A stretch of 64,000 nt of DNA from Ianthella basta (Eukaryota; Porifera; Demospongiae; Verongiida; Ianthellidae): NCBI GenBank assembly GCA_964019415.1, contig OZ025869.1:6006882-6070881 (forward strand), written 5' to 3'. The stretch's first letter is position 1. Every line of letters starts with the position of its first letter. The notes under the pieces were generated by a model, which did not search any database, was not told the origin of the DNA, and saw only the letters and a list, made by a program, of their open reading frames with translations. The position numbers were made by a program, and so were the translations under genes. This document shows, one piece after another, positions 23,454-34,508 of the stretch.

Positions 23454-24990
23454 AAAGGACACACACACACACATTCATATACACATATACACATACAAAC
23501 ACACACAAGCAGACACTATATCTATATGCAATACATAATGAAATAGTTATGATCAAAGACACAACAACACACACTCCCTCATTCGCACAAATGACCACTA
23601 AATAGTGGATCATTGACTATTCAAAGCCGAGCAATGCCCCAACTACACAACCATCAACTGCGCACTCACCTCCTTTCCAAAGCTGCCTCATTTGTCTAGA
23701 GAGGTTCTGATGGCCTTCATGAAGGAGATCAAAGCATCCAACTGTGTATACCTTGTCAACCTTGTCAAGTAGCTAAAGGATATAATCCTATAAAGAGTTT
23801 TGGGATCAGTATCAAAAGCTACTTATGATGTGGTGAAATCTAATGCTACAGGAGTGAACTAGTCTTGAGCTTTGGCGAGCAATGTATTATAGCAGTTAAT
23901 GAATGAACAACAAGATCTAGATTCACATGACTATAGGATGTATCACTCCAAAGGTCTTCATCAGCTGCATAACAGAACTACTTTGAGGCTGATGGAGACC
24001 TTTGCAGTTGAAACAACCTGTAAATCTTGTTGTTCAATCATTGCTGTGTGTTTAACCTGCAAAAGCTCCCCAACAAGAAGCACAACTATGTTTGGTCATT
24101 GAGTGGCAACAGTATAGTGATTTATGAAGCCCTGTGTAATTAACCTTTGTGGTGAGACAACTAGGTGGATCAGCGTGACAACACTATCAAAGTACATGAC
24201 ACTTGAGCAGTAGCCTTTGACTGACCATATCAAAAGGATAATGCTTCAATGACTTCAGATAGTTCTATCACACTATTGCAATTAAAGAAACATTATATTA
24301 ATGGAATAAATCAGTGAAGAAATAAACTACTGAAATTTAGTGGAATAATTAAGATATAATTAAAATTTTAAATAAATAGGTGTAAAAATTATTTTAAATG
24401 TACAATTAATTAAATTGATCAAGTCTGAGTCCAGAACCTCGATGAACCTCGGTAAACACCTCAGGTCTGTAACTAGAGAGCCCAGTTCATTTGCATACCT
24501 GCTCCAATGCCTCTCTGTCACCATTCAAGTGGGCAACGCGGCCACCATGCTGGGATCACTCCCTGCCACTGACATTGACTAGGTGACGATTCCCCTTTGC
24601 GGAGCTTATTCCTCCGCTGCTGATAATGACTAGGCTGCATGTTCTTAATAGTTTCTGCTTTAGTTGTCGCTTATTTACTTATCCTTATTATTAGTAATAT
24701 TGTAGCATCATTTATTCAATCATCATTAATTTACATAATTGTGGTTAGTTTATTTCTTCACTATTTTATTCCATTAATTTATCGTTATTTCATTGACCTT
24801 AATTATTGGAATTGTATTTCAACTTAATGTTTTCCATTACCACACCCATCATCATCTTGTGTCATCTCCTTCAGGATCAATGTTACTGTATGCTGTTCAC
24901 TACCATATTAATAAGTCAGAGCAATAAATGCAGTAACCTACCTAAAAGTGAACAATTTTGTGAAACCTTTTCAACAAAATGGTCATGTGC
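23454..24990. other. A+T-rich spacer containing an inverted repeat shared with 44.4 kb
   Basis: No gene seen. The foldback at 23860-24015 is listed separately. 24240-24420 and 24640-24830 are very A+T-rich. A GC-richer patch at 24430-24600 carries no long frame. Confidence 0.4.
23860..24015 (-). repeat. Foldback repeat, inverted copy at 44.44-44.66 kb
   Basis: AAAGGTCTTCATCAGCTG (about 23950) pairs with GGCTGATGGAGACCTTT (about 23987). The flanking ACAACAAGATCTAGATTC is the reverse complement of sequence at 44545-44565. The 44.4-kb copy has the same hairpin arms (TAAAGGTCTCCATCAGC with GCTGATGAAGACCTTTA), so this is a small dispersed foldback element. Confidence 0.65.
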
Positions 24991-25051
24991 ATTTGACACA
25001 CTGGATTGAGTGCAGTATGCACTCTCTGTGCATGTTTATGCGGAAAGAATT

Positions 25052-25053
<2 letters not shown>

Positions 25054-25106
<53 letters not shown>

Positions 25107-25240
25107 CATACATACTTGTGTCTGTGTGTACATATGTGTGCTAGGGTATATACACAATTCCTTATCCCTGAACTTTTGTTCTTTGCATGATAACTATGTT
25201 TATGTACATTAATACAGAATCTGATTAATTACAAACACAT

Positions 25241-25303
<63 letters not shown>
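25054..25303. repeat. TG tract and CA tract pair
   Basis: TG run at about 25054-25104 and CA run at about 25238-25303, separated by about 130 bp of related sequence. The right flank (CTTCCCAATTAACCTC through about 25440) matches 45739-45870 in the same orientation. Confidence 0.85.
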
Positions 25304-25304
<1 letters not shown>

Positions 25305-25439
25305 TCCCAATTAACCTCTATCACTCAACAAGTTACTGTACAGTGCTTCTTGTTGTAGATGACAATTCATGATACTCCCAATAAATTGGTATAAATACCG
25401 GTCAAAAATAGCAAGCTAATGTTACTGTATACATTAGCC

Positions 25440-25958
25440 TTCCTAGGTATGTTATATTGTTGTGCATACGTGTGCATGGGAACTGCCTCTTTAGTACAAG
25501 TGTAGTGACACAATCAGTGTATATGGCAATTATGGCAAGTCTACATCTGGACAGGTAAGCATATATATCACATTAGATGAAGCCAGAGTGCTAGAATGTG
25601 AAGTGCGATACACACCCATGTAAAACTAGTCACATAGCTACTGAGACTCATAGGTACATATGCACGTAGGAAGGGGAACTCTGTTTGATCATTGGCATTT
25701 TTGCTGCTGTACTCATGCAGTACTATGAAAAGTATAATAAACTACGAGCGAGCGCGGACGAAGGCCATGCTCACTCTGCATCGCGTCGCCAAGTGGACAA
25801 CACAGGACATCCATCACCAATTGGGTGATTGCAGCTGGGTGACATTGTCTGGATATATTGCTGATCTTGTTTACACTGACGTTGGCCACTGTCATGCACT
25901 TGCATGCACATATACATAGCTATAGCTACATCTACACCATGTTAAAAGTATTGCATGG
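25440..25958. other. Spacer; CpG-bearing patch at 25740-25880
   Basis: Mostly A+T-rich. The patch has CpG-rich sequence (GAGCGAGCGCGGACG) and short frames on both strands. It could be an exon of the same hypothetical minus-strand gene as 26108-26250, but no reading frame is convincing. Confidence 0.25.
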
Positions 25959-26107
25959 TCATGTCTTTCTTTTGCCAATAAGGCAGTGCCAAAGCCAAGC
26001 AAGCTTTCTGCCCAATAGCTTACTTCGCGATAGAGAGAGGGCTTTCGGCAGCCCAGAACACTGAGCTAAAGTATCCAAACAGTGAAACAAAAATACCCAC
26101 GTACCGA

Positions 26108-26252
26108 TAGCCAGAGCAGCTCCCTCGCACCAGATAATAACAGTAAGCTTCTGCGCAAGTGTGCGTCGCGCCTTGGAGACCCAACCTGAGTCGCGCAGAG
26201 TGTCTAAGAGACGGCTGGCTGCCAGGCACATGCGCACTGCCAGAGCGGCCAT
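26108..26252 (-). CDS. Hypothetical first exon, unrecognised
   Basis: On the minus strand an ATG with good context (GCAATCATGGCC, about 26252) begins M-A-A-L-A-V-R-M-C-L-A-A-S-R-L-L-D and stays open through L-T-V-I-I-W-C-E-G-A-A-L-A to a possible donor (GCTATCG|GTACGTGGG near 26104). CpG density is higher than in the surroundings, as expected at a gene start. No domain is recognised and no confirmed partner exon was found. Confidence 0.25.
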
Positions 26253-26289
26253 GATTGCGGTTACGTCATTGCGTCGTCCAATCAAATGT

Positions 26290-27420
26290 CCGTTTTAAAT
26301 GGCACGCACAAGCAAAACGAACGAACGCAAAGACTGGAAAAGATTAAAATATTAAGGATAAGGATATACTACACATTACATCATGTGCTGGAACAACATG
26401 CCAACTGTACCAGCAACAAAGGAAGGGACTGAAAGAGATCTTGTCACCACAACGGATAACCATGATTGCGAGAGATTACAATTATCTGTTGTGGTGACAA
26501 CCAGGAACTGGATTACAGACACCATTCTATTGAGCATCAACCTATTACCATAGCACACACTGTTAGGAGTATATAGGATACTGGCAGAGTAGCCTGCCTT
26601 CGGTGAGCTACAGTGCCTGCCGCCTGCATGCCCCCTGATGCCCTCTGCAACCATGTTATTGAAATATAATTTAAGCTTGTGCGATGATTATCAGTTTAAA
26701 TTTAACCATGGGACGACAGCCAATCAAGTCTGGTAAAAATCAAAAACCAGTGGGAACAATGATACGAAAATGGCTGTTGTCCACGAAAGAAAAAGCGGAA
26801 ATGGACGGATAACTCTCTGCGAACCACAAGACGGGCGACGTCAAGCCCGTTAAAACTTGCCCCCCCCGGTGCCCACAGAAACCATAGCGAGTTTGACGAT
26901 GATGGAGCAAGAAACATGCGCACGCATAGTGAACACACACACACACACAGACAGCTATATAAATTAGATGCTGGATGGGGGGGGGGGGGGGGGGGGTAGA
27001 TGTGGGGATGGACCATGCATGTTTGTACGTCATAAGGCCAGTTAAAAACAACTAACTGGCAAAGAAGCTGCACATAAAGGAAATGCATCAGTGAGTTATA
27101 ATATTGTCGGTAATGCACTCTACAAGCTGTCTTTAACTTTTGCTGTTATTTGCAAGTTGGCTACGAAGCGTCCATACACACACTTGTAAACTTACCACAG
27201 ACAACAACTTCAAGTGATATTGGGTATGCGTGCTACTCAGCATACACACACACACACACGCACACACACACACACAAGGGGCAAAACATCTCCTTATTAT
27301 AAGACAACAGTACAAAAATAAGGAAATGGAGTCATCGGAGTAACAGTTATTGTCTACATGTTGAGGGACACAAGGCACAAATTAAAACTGTTAAATGACT
27401 CTTGGTTGGGTTTTTAGTAG
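26290..27420. other. Spacer with a hairpin, poly-G tract and short CA runs
   Basis: Holds a 19-bp stem (TTGTCACCACAACGGATAA at 26441-26459 with TTATCTGTTGTGGTGACAA at 26482-26500; one mismatch), a 20-base G run at 26977-26996, and small CA tracts near 26935 and 27245. No gene is seen. Confidence 0.5.
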
Positions 27421-27610
27421 TGGCAAGAGTGTATGCATATGGGGATCATGTGTATGCATATGGAGGTTGTGTGTATGTATATGAGGCATGGGTTGTGTGT
27501 ATGCATATGGAGGTTGTGTACATGTATATGGAAGTTGTGTGTATGCATATGAGGCGTGGGTTGTCTGTATGCATATGGACAGTGTATGCATGTGTATGCA
27601 TATGGAATAA
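27421..27610. repeat. Short minisatellite of TATGCATATGGAGGTTGTG units
   Basis: About eight imperfect units of 20-25 bp built on GTGTATGCATATGGAGG with variants such as TATATGAGGCATGGGTTG. The reading frames on both strands are repeat artefacts. Confidence 0.8.
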
Positions 27611-28600
27611 TGAGTAGTGTGTGTCTGTGTGCATGTGACAGTGTCAACTGGTGAGACAAAGCTTCTTGATCTTGAGGTGCTGCTCCATGGTTGTGTGTTA
27701 CTGACAGATCCACTGTGCTGCTGTTGCTAGGACTTTTGAGCCAGGCCATCTTACCAACCGTGGTAGCACTGCTTCAGCTCTGCTTTCCATGGCCAGTTCA
27801 TTCTGTCGTGGGGTAGTAGCAGGGGGCCGTTGGGGATAATTCCCTTCCAACCGCCAGCCGGTGGGGATACTCGCGTCCCTCATTCGCCTGTCGGAGCCCT
27901 GCCAGCTCCGAGTCAGGGTTATGGTACGCCTGACAGACCGGTGCGTTGTGATAGTCGCCTGTTCCAGTGATCGTCGAGGAGGCCGTTCGCCGTTACGATA
28001 TATAGATAGCCAAAAGTTCGCACCTCGGACGGGTTGCCATTCTCCGCTTCGTCCTTTGTGAGGCTCAGATTTTCTTTTCCAGTGCTGCCTAAACGACCGT
28101 TCTAGAGTTGTAGGCACAGACTGGGCGTCTTTCAGTCACAAACCTCTAGCGAAACTGACTGTCTTCCAACACTCAGTATCTCGCGGCAGCCATTTTACCC
28201 ACGCCAGACACACTGGGCTAGGCGCCGTGGCTATTCGTAGCTGTTGTTGGTCGCCCACGGACACCATTGCCGTTAAAGACCGTCGCTGGTAGACAGTTGC
28301 ACAGCCGATCCAAACGAGGGTCCTGTGGGTGCCGTGGCTAGTTAGTCCTGGCGGTAGGAAGCCACGTTGCGCTGGTCGCTAGGCTTGGGTGGCGCAATTA
28401 TCGATAATTGGACGGTTTGGACCTGAGGTGGTACTGTTCCACCTGGAGCGGTTCGCTATAGAAGCGTTTCACGCCCGTTTACAATACAGTAAAAACCGTT
28501 TCACTTTCAAAACCGTTTCATCGCGTAGTGTAAACGGGCTATAAGATAGGACTAGACATTTATAGCAGGCACATTCCTCAATAGAAGTCAATTAATTCTG
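27611..28600. other. GC-richer region upstream of the fucosyltransferase-like gene
   Basis: Higher G+C and CpG than elsewhere. A YY1-like site (TAAAATGGCTGCCG, minus strand, 28184-28197) is present. 28440-28550 carries repeated AACCGTTTC words and GTGTAAACGGGC, resembling 9580-9640. Several frames of 60-140 codons on both strands are unrecognised and may be chance in GC-rich DNA. Confidence 0.35.
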
Positions 28601-28609
28601 ATTGCTAAG

Positions 28610-28617
28610 TATATAAG
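28610..28617 (+). promoter_or_regulatory. TATA box of the fucosyltransferase-like gene
   Basis: TATATAAG lies about 160 bp before the long frame, in sequence that is otherwise not strongly A+T-rich. A start of transcription about 30 bp downstream would give a short leader with ATGs at 28727 and 28744. These share one frame that ends at 28777, out of frame with the main ORF. Confidence 0.4.
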
Positions 28618-28772
28618 GGGTGGTTGAGCACGTACGTAGATACTGTCTTGACTCATCGCTCCCAGTTAACGTTTAGTCAGTACAGAGTCAGTCACAAAGC
28701 TTGGACCACTAGCTAGCTACCTTCGATGTACGCAGTAGCTAGTATGCTTGCAAATATAGAAAGTTTCGCTTC

Positions 28773-30161
28773 TTGATTATATTACTCGGGCTCAGCAGTC
28801 TTCTGCTCATCCTGAAGGTCAATTCGCATGTGCCTCACAGTGATACCGCCCCATCTGTCTACATAGTATTACCAACCAGTAGAGGAAGCGCGTCTTCCCC
28901 TCCATCAGAGTCCAAACGGGAATCTTCCCTTCCATCAGAGACCAGTCTGGAGTCGCTCACTGATCAGCAGCTTTGTCTGAGCGTCCTGCAGCGAACACTG
29001 AGTTTCAAGCAAAGTCTTCTCAGAGAGTGTGAATACTTGGTAGGTAATCTGCCCATCATTAAGACCTACTTGAAGAAGACTTTAGCGTACTTGTCTTGGC
29101 ATAACAGCGCAGCAACCAGGGCAGCGCCCGCCACGCGGACATTGACATGGAAGTGTCTGAGGCCTCTCGTAATGTGCGGTGGGTATGGCGACCAAGTTCG
29201 TGGAATGGCCTACACCTTCGTTCTCGCTCTCCTAACAGACAAAGTCCTGTACATTCAGTGGCCTAACTTGTACACTGCAAAGAATGAAAAAGACGGGGAC
29301 ACCAACGAAGACACTAACATGTTTGTTCCTAATGCCATTAATTGGACTGTACCCTCGTTTCTTTCAGAAGTTGCTGCTATGCAGTTCATCGACCTTGATG
29401 CCTATCATGAGCCAAGTGGTGTATGCGAGGCTCTATACAGCCAGACTCAGCATATTTCATACAACACTATGCACTGGCACCCTACCTGCTTCAGTGAAAC
29501 TTTGATGGCTAACCATACTGCTTCTTTGGCTTTGAAAGAGTTACTCAAAGCACCGACAGATGCACTGGAGTTTACTGTTACAATTACAATACGCCTGCTA
29601 CTCAAGTACATCAATGCTGTGTATGAGAAAAAGAAAGAGCTCAAGACGAAATTAGGTATTGTTCCTGATTCCCCTTTTGTAGCTGTACATATCAGATCTG
29701 GGATATTTGCATCTGGTGTGGATGAATCAAAGATCAGTAATTATATGACATCTGAAATTCAATGGGAGGAGCAGATTGAATGTGCACTGAATAAGTCCAA
29801 GGTATTGGGTATAACTGGACCCGTTGCTGTAATATCAGATTCAATGCAATGCAAGCAGTGGGCAAGGAAGAGGTATGGCAACAGAGTGGTTGCAAGTGAC
29901 ATCGCTACAATCCACATTGCTAAAGATCCAAATTCTTGGACTGACACAGCGACAATGGAGGAGAAGATAAAGCGCTATGCTTCTGTCCTGGCGAATACAG
30001 CCGAGTTGGCATTCATGTCTGATGCTGCAGCGATTGGCATGAGAGGCAGTGGGTTTGCTAGAATTAGCGCCGGGCTGGGGGGACTACCCACTAATGCTAT
30101 GTTTTGTTGTCCTACAGCCAACTGTGGTCCCACTGTTGCACTTGTTCTTCCTGGTTCCTAA
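28773..30161 (+). CDS. Fucosyltransferase-superfamily protein (GT-B fold), no in-frame ATG
   Basis: An open frame of about 462 codons. A hydrophobic anchor (L-I-I-L-L-G-L-S-S-L-L-L-I-L) is followed by a Ser/Pro-rich stem and then the catalytic part: V-M-C-G-G-Y-G-D-Q-V-R-G-M (about residues 133-145), V-A-V-H-I-R-S-G (303-310) and M-S-D-A-A-A-I-G-M-R-G-S-G-F (415-428). A glycine-rich 'GDQ/RG' block, an H-I-R-S/T-G block and a late D/S-rich block are the three signatures shared by GDP-fucose enzymes of the protein O-fucosyltransferase, alpha-1,2 and alpha-1,6 groups. Which linkage is made cannot be told. Likely a Golgi type II protein. Oddity: the frame is open from 28743, but the only candidate start before residue 134 is TTG; upstream ATGs are in another frame. 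A small upstream coding exon, a start-codon loss, or a sequence error would each explain this. Confidence 0.75.
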   Translation: MIILLGLSSLLLILKVNSHVPHSDTAPSVYIVLPTSRGSASSPPSESKRESSLPSETSLESLTDQQLCLSVLQRTLSFKQSLLRECEYLVGNLPIIKTYLKKTLAYLSWHNSAATRAAPATRTLTWKCLRPLVMCGGYGDQVRGMAYTFVLALLTDKVLYIQWPNLYTAKNEKDGDTNEDTNMFVPNAINWTVPSFLSEVAAMQFIDLDAYHEPSGVCEALYSQTQHISYNTMHWHPTCFSETLMANHTASLALKELLKAPTDALEFTVTITIRLLLKYINAVYEKKKELKTKLGIVPDSPFVAVHIRSGIFASGVDESKISNYMTSEIQWEEQIECALNKSKVLGITGPVAVISDSMQCKQWARKRYGNRVVASDIATIHIAKDPNSWTDTATMEEKIKRYASVLANTAELAFMSDAAAIGMRGSGFARISAGLGGLPTNAMFCCPTANCGPTVALVLPGS

Positions 30162-30700
30162 CTGGCCTTGGCTAATGTCTGGCTTGCAAAAGGGAACACT
30201 GTAATTGCTATATGTACATCTGTATTTACAACTATAGCTGTAATTTATGCAGACTAACTAACGATTTGTGTGACATATATATAATGCCATAGATATCAGA
30301 CTATGTGGCGATGGTTATTCGTATAATGCTGTAGTACAAATGAAAAGTAGTGATATTATCATAAAAGGGTTATAACTGGCAAAGGAGTTACCCAAGAGCC
30401 TTTCTATTTGGTACCAATTCTTCATTTAACGAGTTGCTCTTGACTTGATGCTCTGAAAATGGCTCTGGTAGGGCTTCAGCAGCGTTGGCCATTGACTAGC
30501 TAACACCCCTTCCTTACATTAGATGAAGATTGTGCAGAACACCAAACACATTTTTTTACTGCTCCAGTGCTATACTTAGAGAATTACCATGCACTGGCGG
30601 TCCTATCCATGGCCTTCAGTTGCCCCCTCTGCTCAGTCGTGGCTAGTGTCGCCGAATCCGCAAATACATCCATATTGGAGTAGCCTATTTTATCCCTAAA
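30162..30700. other. 3' flank of the fucosyltransferase-like gene
   Basis: A+T-rich, short frames only. It is the presumed 3' untranslated region and spacer. No clear AATAAA was found close to the stop. Confidence 0.4.
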
Positions 30701-30887
30701 TCTAATATATAAAGCCAAAATTGTCTGTCTGTCTGTCATTTCTGACATGGACTTATATATAACAAGTATTTCGAGTTAAAAACTCGTGGGGCTGCCGCCC
30801 CAACTCAAAATACTTGCTCCCTTCGGTCGCTGCTCTGTCACTCACAATAGGTAAACATGACATCACGTCACAATACCTCAGTAACTT

Positions 30888-30888
<1 letters not shown>

Positions 30889-30924
<36 letters not shown>

Positions 30925-30943
30925 ACTATCACCAGACACATGA

Positions 30944-31003
<60 letters not shown>

Positions 31004-31015
31004 CACATACACATG

Positions 31016-31049
<34 letters not shown>

Positions 31050-31212
31050 TACACATGCACACACACACACACACCACACACACCACACGCACACACACCA
31101 CACACACACCACATGCACACACACACCACACACACACCACCTGCACACACACACCACACACACACACACACACACCACATACACACACACACACACACAC
31201 CACATACACACA

Positions 31213-31243
<31 letters not shown>

Positions 31244-31263
31244 CCACACACACACACACACAC

Positions 31264-31316
<53 letters not shown>
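30889..31316. repeat. Large CA-rich compound microsatellite
   Basis: About 430 bp of CA repeats broken by CACCACA, CACATG and CGCACA variants. It produces very long Thr-His and Cys-Val frames on all strands that should not be annotated. Confidence 0.95.
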
Positions 31317-31320
<4 letters not shown>

Positions 31321-31552
31321 CCACAACACATGCACAGAGAAATGTCCAGCAGACAGACACATGACTGCTTATAGCACGTGCATTTACAGTGAGTAATTAC
31401 AGAAACATAATGTACCAAGGAACCCACAGTCGACAGAGTAGCTAGTGGTCTGTGGTGGCAAAAGCTACGTACGTTTGCTACAGCGCAGTACGCGTGGGCC
31501 AGGTTCTGAAGAGCATTTAGAAGGGCAACCGTGCGAGTTAAGCTTTTCAACG

Positions 31553-31960
31553 CTAGAAACGGTTGAAGAACGTTAGCGTGTACATATCACGGCGTTCACC
31601 AGTTTCTACGTTACTCCTGTCATGTGTTCCAGGCGGCGGAGTGAAGTCCTCCGAGGCGGCGCGGCCATTATCGAAGAAGGCGCGGGGCGAAGTCGATGAC
31701 CTGTTGGGCGCTGTCTCGAAGCTGTGTCTTTGCCCGTCGACCAGAAGTGCTGTAGGAGTCTGTTCCAGGATCAGAGGCGGAAGAGAACGTCCAAAGTTCG
31801 CTAAAACGTCGTTTGGAAGCCGGTTTTCAAAGTCCCTTGGCCTCGCACACGGTCCACTTCCGGCCGAATAAAATGGCCGACAATATAAATTCCCTATACC
31901 CAATACTTCGCCCAATACATTCAATATAAATGTAAGCATTGACGTACAACCGTAGTTTTG
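31553..31960 (-). other. CpG-rich patch with an unrecognised minus-strand frame
   Basis: The minus strand is open for over 100 codons of balanced composition (P-R-D-F-E-N-R-L-P-N-D-V-L-A-N-F-G-R), preceded by an A+T repeat. The DNA also has CACTTCCGG and AAAATGGCCG at 31855-31879 (ETS- and YY1-like sites). It may be a captured promoter/exon inside the possible Helitron or a real first exon. No domain is recognised and there is no ATG at the natural start of the frame. Confidence 0.25.
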
Positions 31961-32059
31961 CGTATTATATATATATATATATATATATATCCGTAACATG
32001 AAGCCATATGAAAACGTCAATTTGAAAACAATATAGGGGCTGCCGCAGGCAGCCCCTAA

Positions 32060-32671
32060 TAATGATGATTGACACAAACATAGTGCACACTGAGGTGAAA
32101 GAAAATCATCTCATATAATTATTGATCTGTTCAATTAGACCAATCACTTCTAATGAGTTCAACACCCACCACATGTCAGCACAGGGAACAATAGGACATG
32201 TCACTCCTTTAAAGATGACATTATAATTGCAGCAAACAGATTCATTCAACAACCTCAAACACTTGAACCTCTCCTGGCAACTAGAATCACATTGTCTCCT
32301 CTGATGAATACCTGTGCTGAGTGCTGCCAAAGGGGAGGGGCAGTGCCCCGCCTACACTGACTGCGGGCAGCAAAGAGCTTTAACAAGCCATGTTTTGCCA
32401 GACTTGATTCGCTGTTGCTCACGTTCGAATTTAAACCGATAATCATCATTTTGAGCTGTAGCAGTACCATGGTTGCTGAGGACATCGGGGAACAGGTGTA
32501 GGGCGCCGTAGCTCGCCGAAGGCGGGCCACTCTGCTAGCAGCTCGTCTCGAGCGTGACGCGGTAATATAATTCTGACTAACGATAGTTGGCTGGCCACGC
32601 CTACATCCGTATAGTAATCAGTACGGTCAGGCGTTTTCCCGAACCTCTCAGTCTGAGGTTATTGATAAGCG
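32060..32671. other. 5' flank of the DxD glycosyltransferase gene
   Basis: A+T-rich then GC-richer toward the gene. Contains short minus-strand frames (32106-32530) without recognisable content. No TATA box stands out immediately before the ATG at 32672. Confidence 0.4.
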
Positions 32672-33538
32672 ATGAAGACAACGGCCGTTATTTCTATGTT
32701 GGGTATTCTTACAACCTTACTTCTGGTACTACATTCGGGTGGGTTTGTGTCTTGGAGTGCCCAGAATCCCACCATTCCTTCATCCCAGTGCGATAGTCGC
32801 TCTTCAGAACCTACCAAGCCCGCAACTGAACGGAAGTGCATATCATTTACTGTGTATCAAGCAGCTGAAGACCCTCCATCCCCTGTATACACTGATGGCT
32901 TTCTGCTGAATGTCGACTTAACCCGTGTACTCTACCCCAATTGGAAGATATTCCTGTACTTGGACTCGCGCCTTGAAGGGTCTGAATTCCACAGGACAGT
33001 CACAAGTAAGCACAGCGACATAGTTCACATTGTGTGGAAGAGTCATTCCGCAAACGGGCATTATGGGCGCGCATGGAGATTTCTGGTGGCTGACAGTGAA
33101 GAGTGCGACCGATGGATAGTGCGTGACACAGATAGCCGTTTGTCCATCCGCACTATGCAAGCGGTCTTCGACTGGATCTGGTCTGGTACCTCCTTCCATA
33201 TTATGAGAGATCATCCTCTGCACGATAGAGTGATCTTAGCAGGCCTTTTCGGTGGCGTGAAAGGTTGCTTGGGAGGCGGTGTCAAAATGGAAGACTTATT
33301 GGTAGAGTACTATTCCAAGCCATCCAAGAAGGACGATTTCTGTATGGATCAAAGGTTTCTTGCAGAAGTAGTATTTCCCAGAATCAGAGGGAGTTTTATA
33401 GTGCATGATGACTACCTTAATCAGCACAGTACCTGCAGAAACTATGGCAATTGCAAGAGATTTCCAGTTGAGGACGTGCTATTTTTTCCCAAACAGAGTG
33501 ATAAAGAAACGCTGGATTGTTCGTGCAAACCTCGTTGA
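32672..33538 (+). CDS. Type II membrane glycosyltransferase-like protein with DxD motif
   Basis: A complete ATG-to-TGA frame of 288 residues in one exon. Residues 5-21 form a hydrophobic signal anchor, and 25-56 a short Ser/Pro stem. The lumenal part has F-L-Y-L-D-S-R (94-100), I-V-R-D-T-D-S-R-L (149-157) with a D-T-D metal/nucleotide-sugar motif, H-I-M-R-D-H-P-L-H (176-184), G-L-F-G-G-V-K-G (191-198), D-F-C-M-D-Q-R-F-L (222-230) and H-D-D-Y-L (245-249). That order of a D-x-D, a glycine-rich loop and a D-Q segment is typical of GT-A-fold enzymes; the block with R-D-H-P followed by G-G is shared with uncharacterised transferases of algae, fungi and bacteria as I remember them. Donor and acceptor are unknown. 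It lies 2.5 kb downstream of, and on the same strand as, the fucosyltransferase-like gene. No disruption seen. Confidence 0.8.
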   Translation: MKTTAVISMLGILTTLLLVLHSGGFVSWSAQNPTIPSSQCDSRSSEPTKPATERKCISFTVYQAAEDPPSPVYTDGFLLNVDLTRVLYPNWKIFLYLDSRLEGSEFHRTVTSKHSDIVHIVWKSHSANGHYGRAWRFLVADSEECDRWIVRDTDSRLSIRTMQAVFDWIWSGTSFHIMRDHPLHDRVILAGLFGGVKGCLGGGVKMEDLLVEYYSKPSKKDDFCMDQRFLAEVVFPRIRGSFIVHDDYLNQHSTCRNYGNCKRFPVEDVLFFPKQSDKETLDCSCKPR

Positions 33539-33899
33539 ATCTGCAAGAATAGAAATTGCCCCATCATAGCACTGAGTAATGGTGATTCACCACTCTTGAA
33601 CGTATGTCCATTCCTGTTTCGGCTCATGGATTGATTTATGTACATCAATTACACTGCACCAACTGCCTTTAGTTAGCTACCAGAGTTGTAAAAGATCTTG
33701 TTAACTTGCAATAACAGCTTACTTAACATGGTTTAACAGAGTTGTAAGTTAACAGACTTACTCAACACTGTTAGCTCAAGTAATGAATGTACAATCATAT
33801 TCATAATTTATAGCAATATAGATATTCATGGTGCTATATACAAACTGTACAAATGTACTGTAGATTTCAGGCTAGGAATATAATGTTTTGGAAATCACA

Positions 33900-34240
33900 G
33901 TGGCCCCGGGCCAGCACACACACCATTTCTTCCCATGCACCCTCAATTCAATGGCATGCCCTTAGGCAAGCTTACCCTTGCTTGCTGCAGTACTCCAATG
34001 GCGACGATGCAGGTTCTGACCAGCTGTAACTTGCACTGGTGGTCTTTTTCTTCAGCCATTGAGCGCATTTACTTCCTGGGGCATGTGGTGGTGCAAATGG
34101 TGCGTGTGCTGGCCTGGGGCCACTGTAACTTGCACTGCTGGTCTTTTTCTATGACCAACTAGCACAGATACTCTACTGGCAGAGGTGGTGGTGGCTGCGA
34201 TATTGTAACTTGCACTGTGTGGTGGTGGTGGTGGTAATAA
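33900..34240 (-). repeat. CCA-rich satellite, inverted orientation
   Basis: Reverse-complement copy of the satellite at 36.5-38.5 kb. It contains GGCATGCCCTTAGGCAAG, TTCTGACCAGCTGTAACTTG and GGTGGTCTTTTTCTTC blocks and ends in a (GGT)n run. Confidence 0.7.
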
Positions 34241-34508
34241 TTGGGGCAAGCCTGAGCAAGCCCCACTTAGTGCGTAGTGTAGCTGGAAACGCCAATAGGA
34301 TGTGTATAAATTGTGCTGTACGGTGTAAGCAGTCCCCTGTGCCCAAAATGTGTTGCAGTCCTCCGATGAGTCCAACATATTACTACGCCAAAACTTACCC
34401 CGTGGCCCAAACTGACTGCCACTTCTACTCCGAATCGCTTTTATACTGACCTTTTTGCATGTTACAAACATTGTGGTTGCGCTATTGTGCATATTATTAG
34501 GCGTGGCA

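Larger units (their letters stand above)
30701..32059 (+). mobile_element. Possible third Helitron-like element
   Basis: Begins A|TCTAATATATAAAGCC and continues with TGTCTGTCTGTCTGTC, a start seen in some rolling-circle elements. It ends GGGGCTGCCGCAGGCAGCCCCTAA|T, a perfect hairpin running into CTAA before T. A related small hairpin (GGGGCTGCCGCCCC) and an inverted pair (CAAGTATTT / AAATACTTG) lie near the left end at 30758-30820. The two termini could also belong to different repeats, so this is tentative. Confidence 0.35.

Noticed and set aside
27421-27610. CRISPR-like spaced repeat
   Set aside because: Units abut with no unique spacers of constant length and the genome is eukaryotic; it is a minisatellite.
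31013-31396. His/Thr-rich 'protein' with several isoforms
   Set aside because: Compound CA repeat; no ATG context, no conservation and many overlapping frames.
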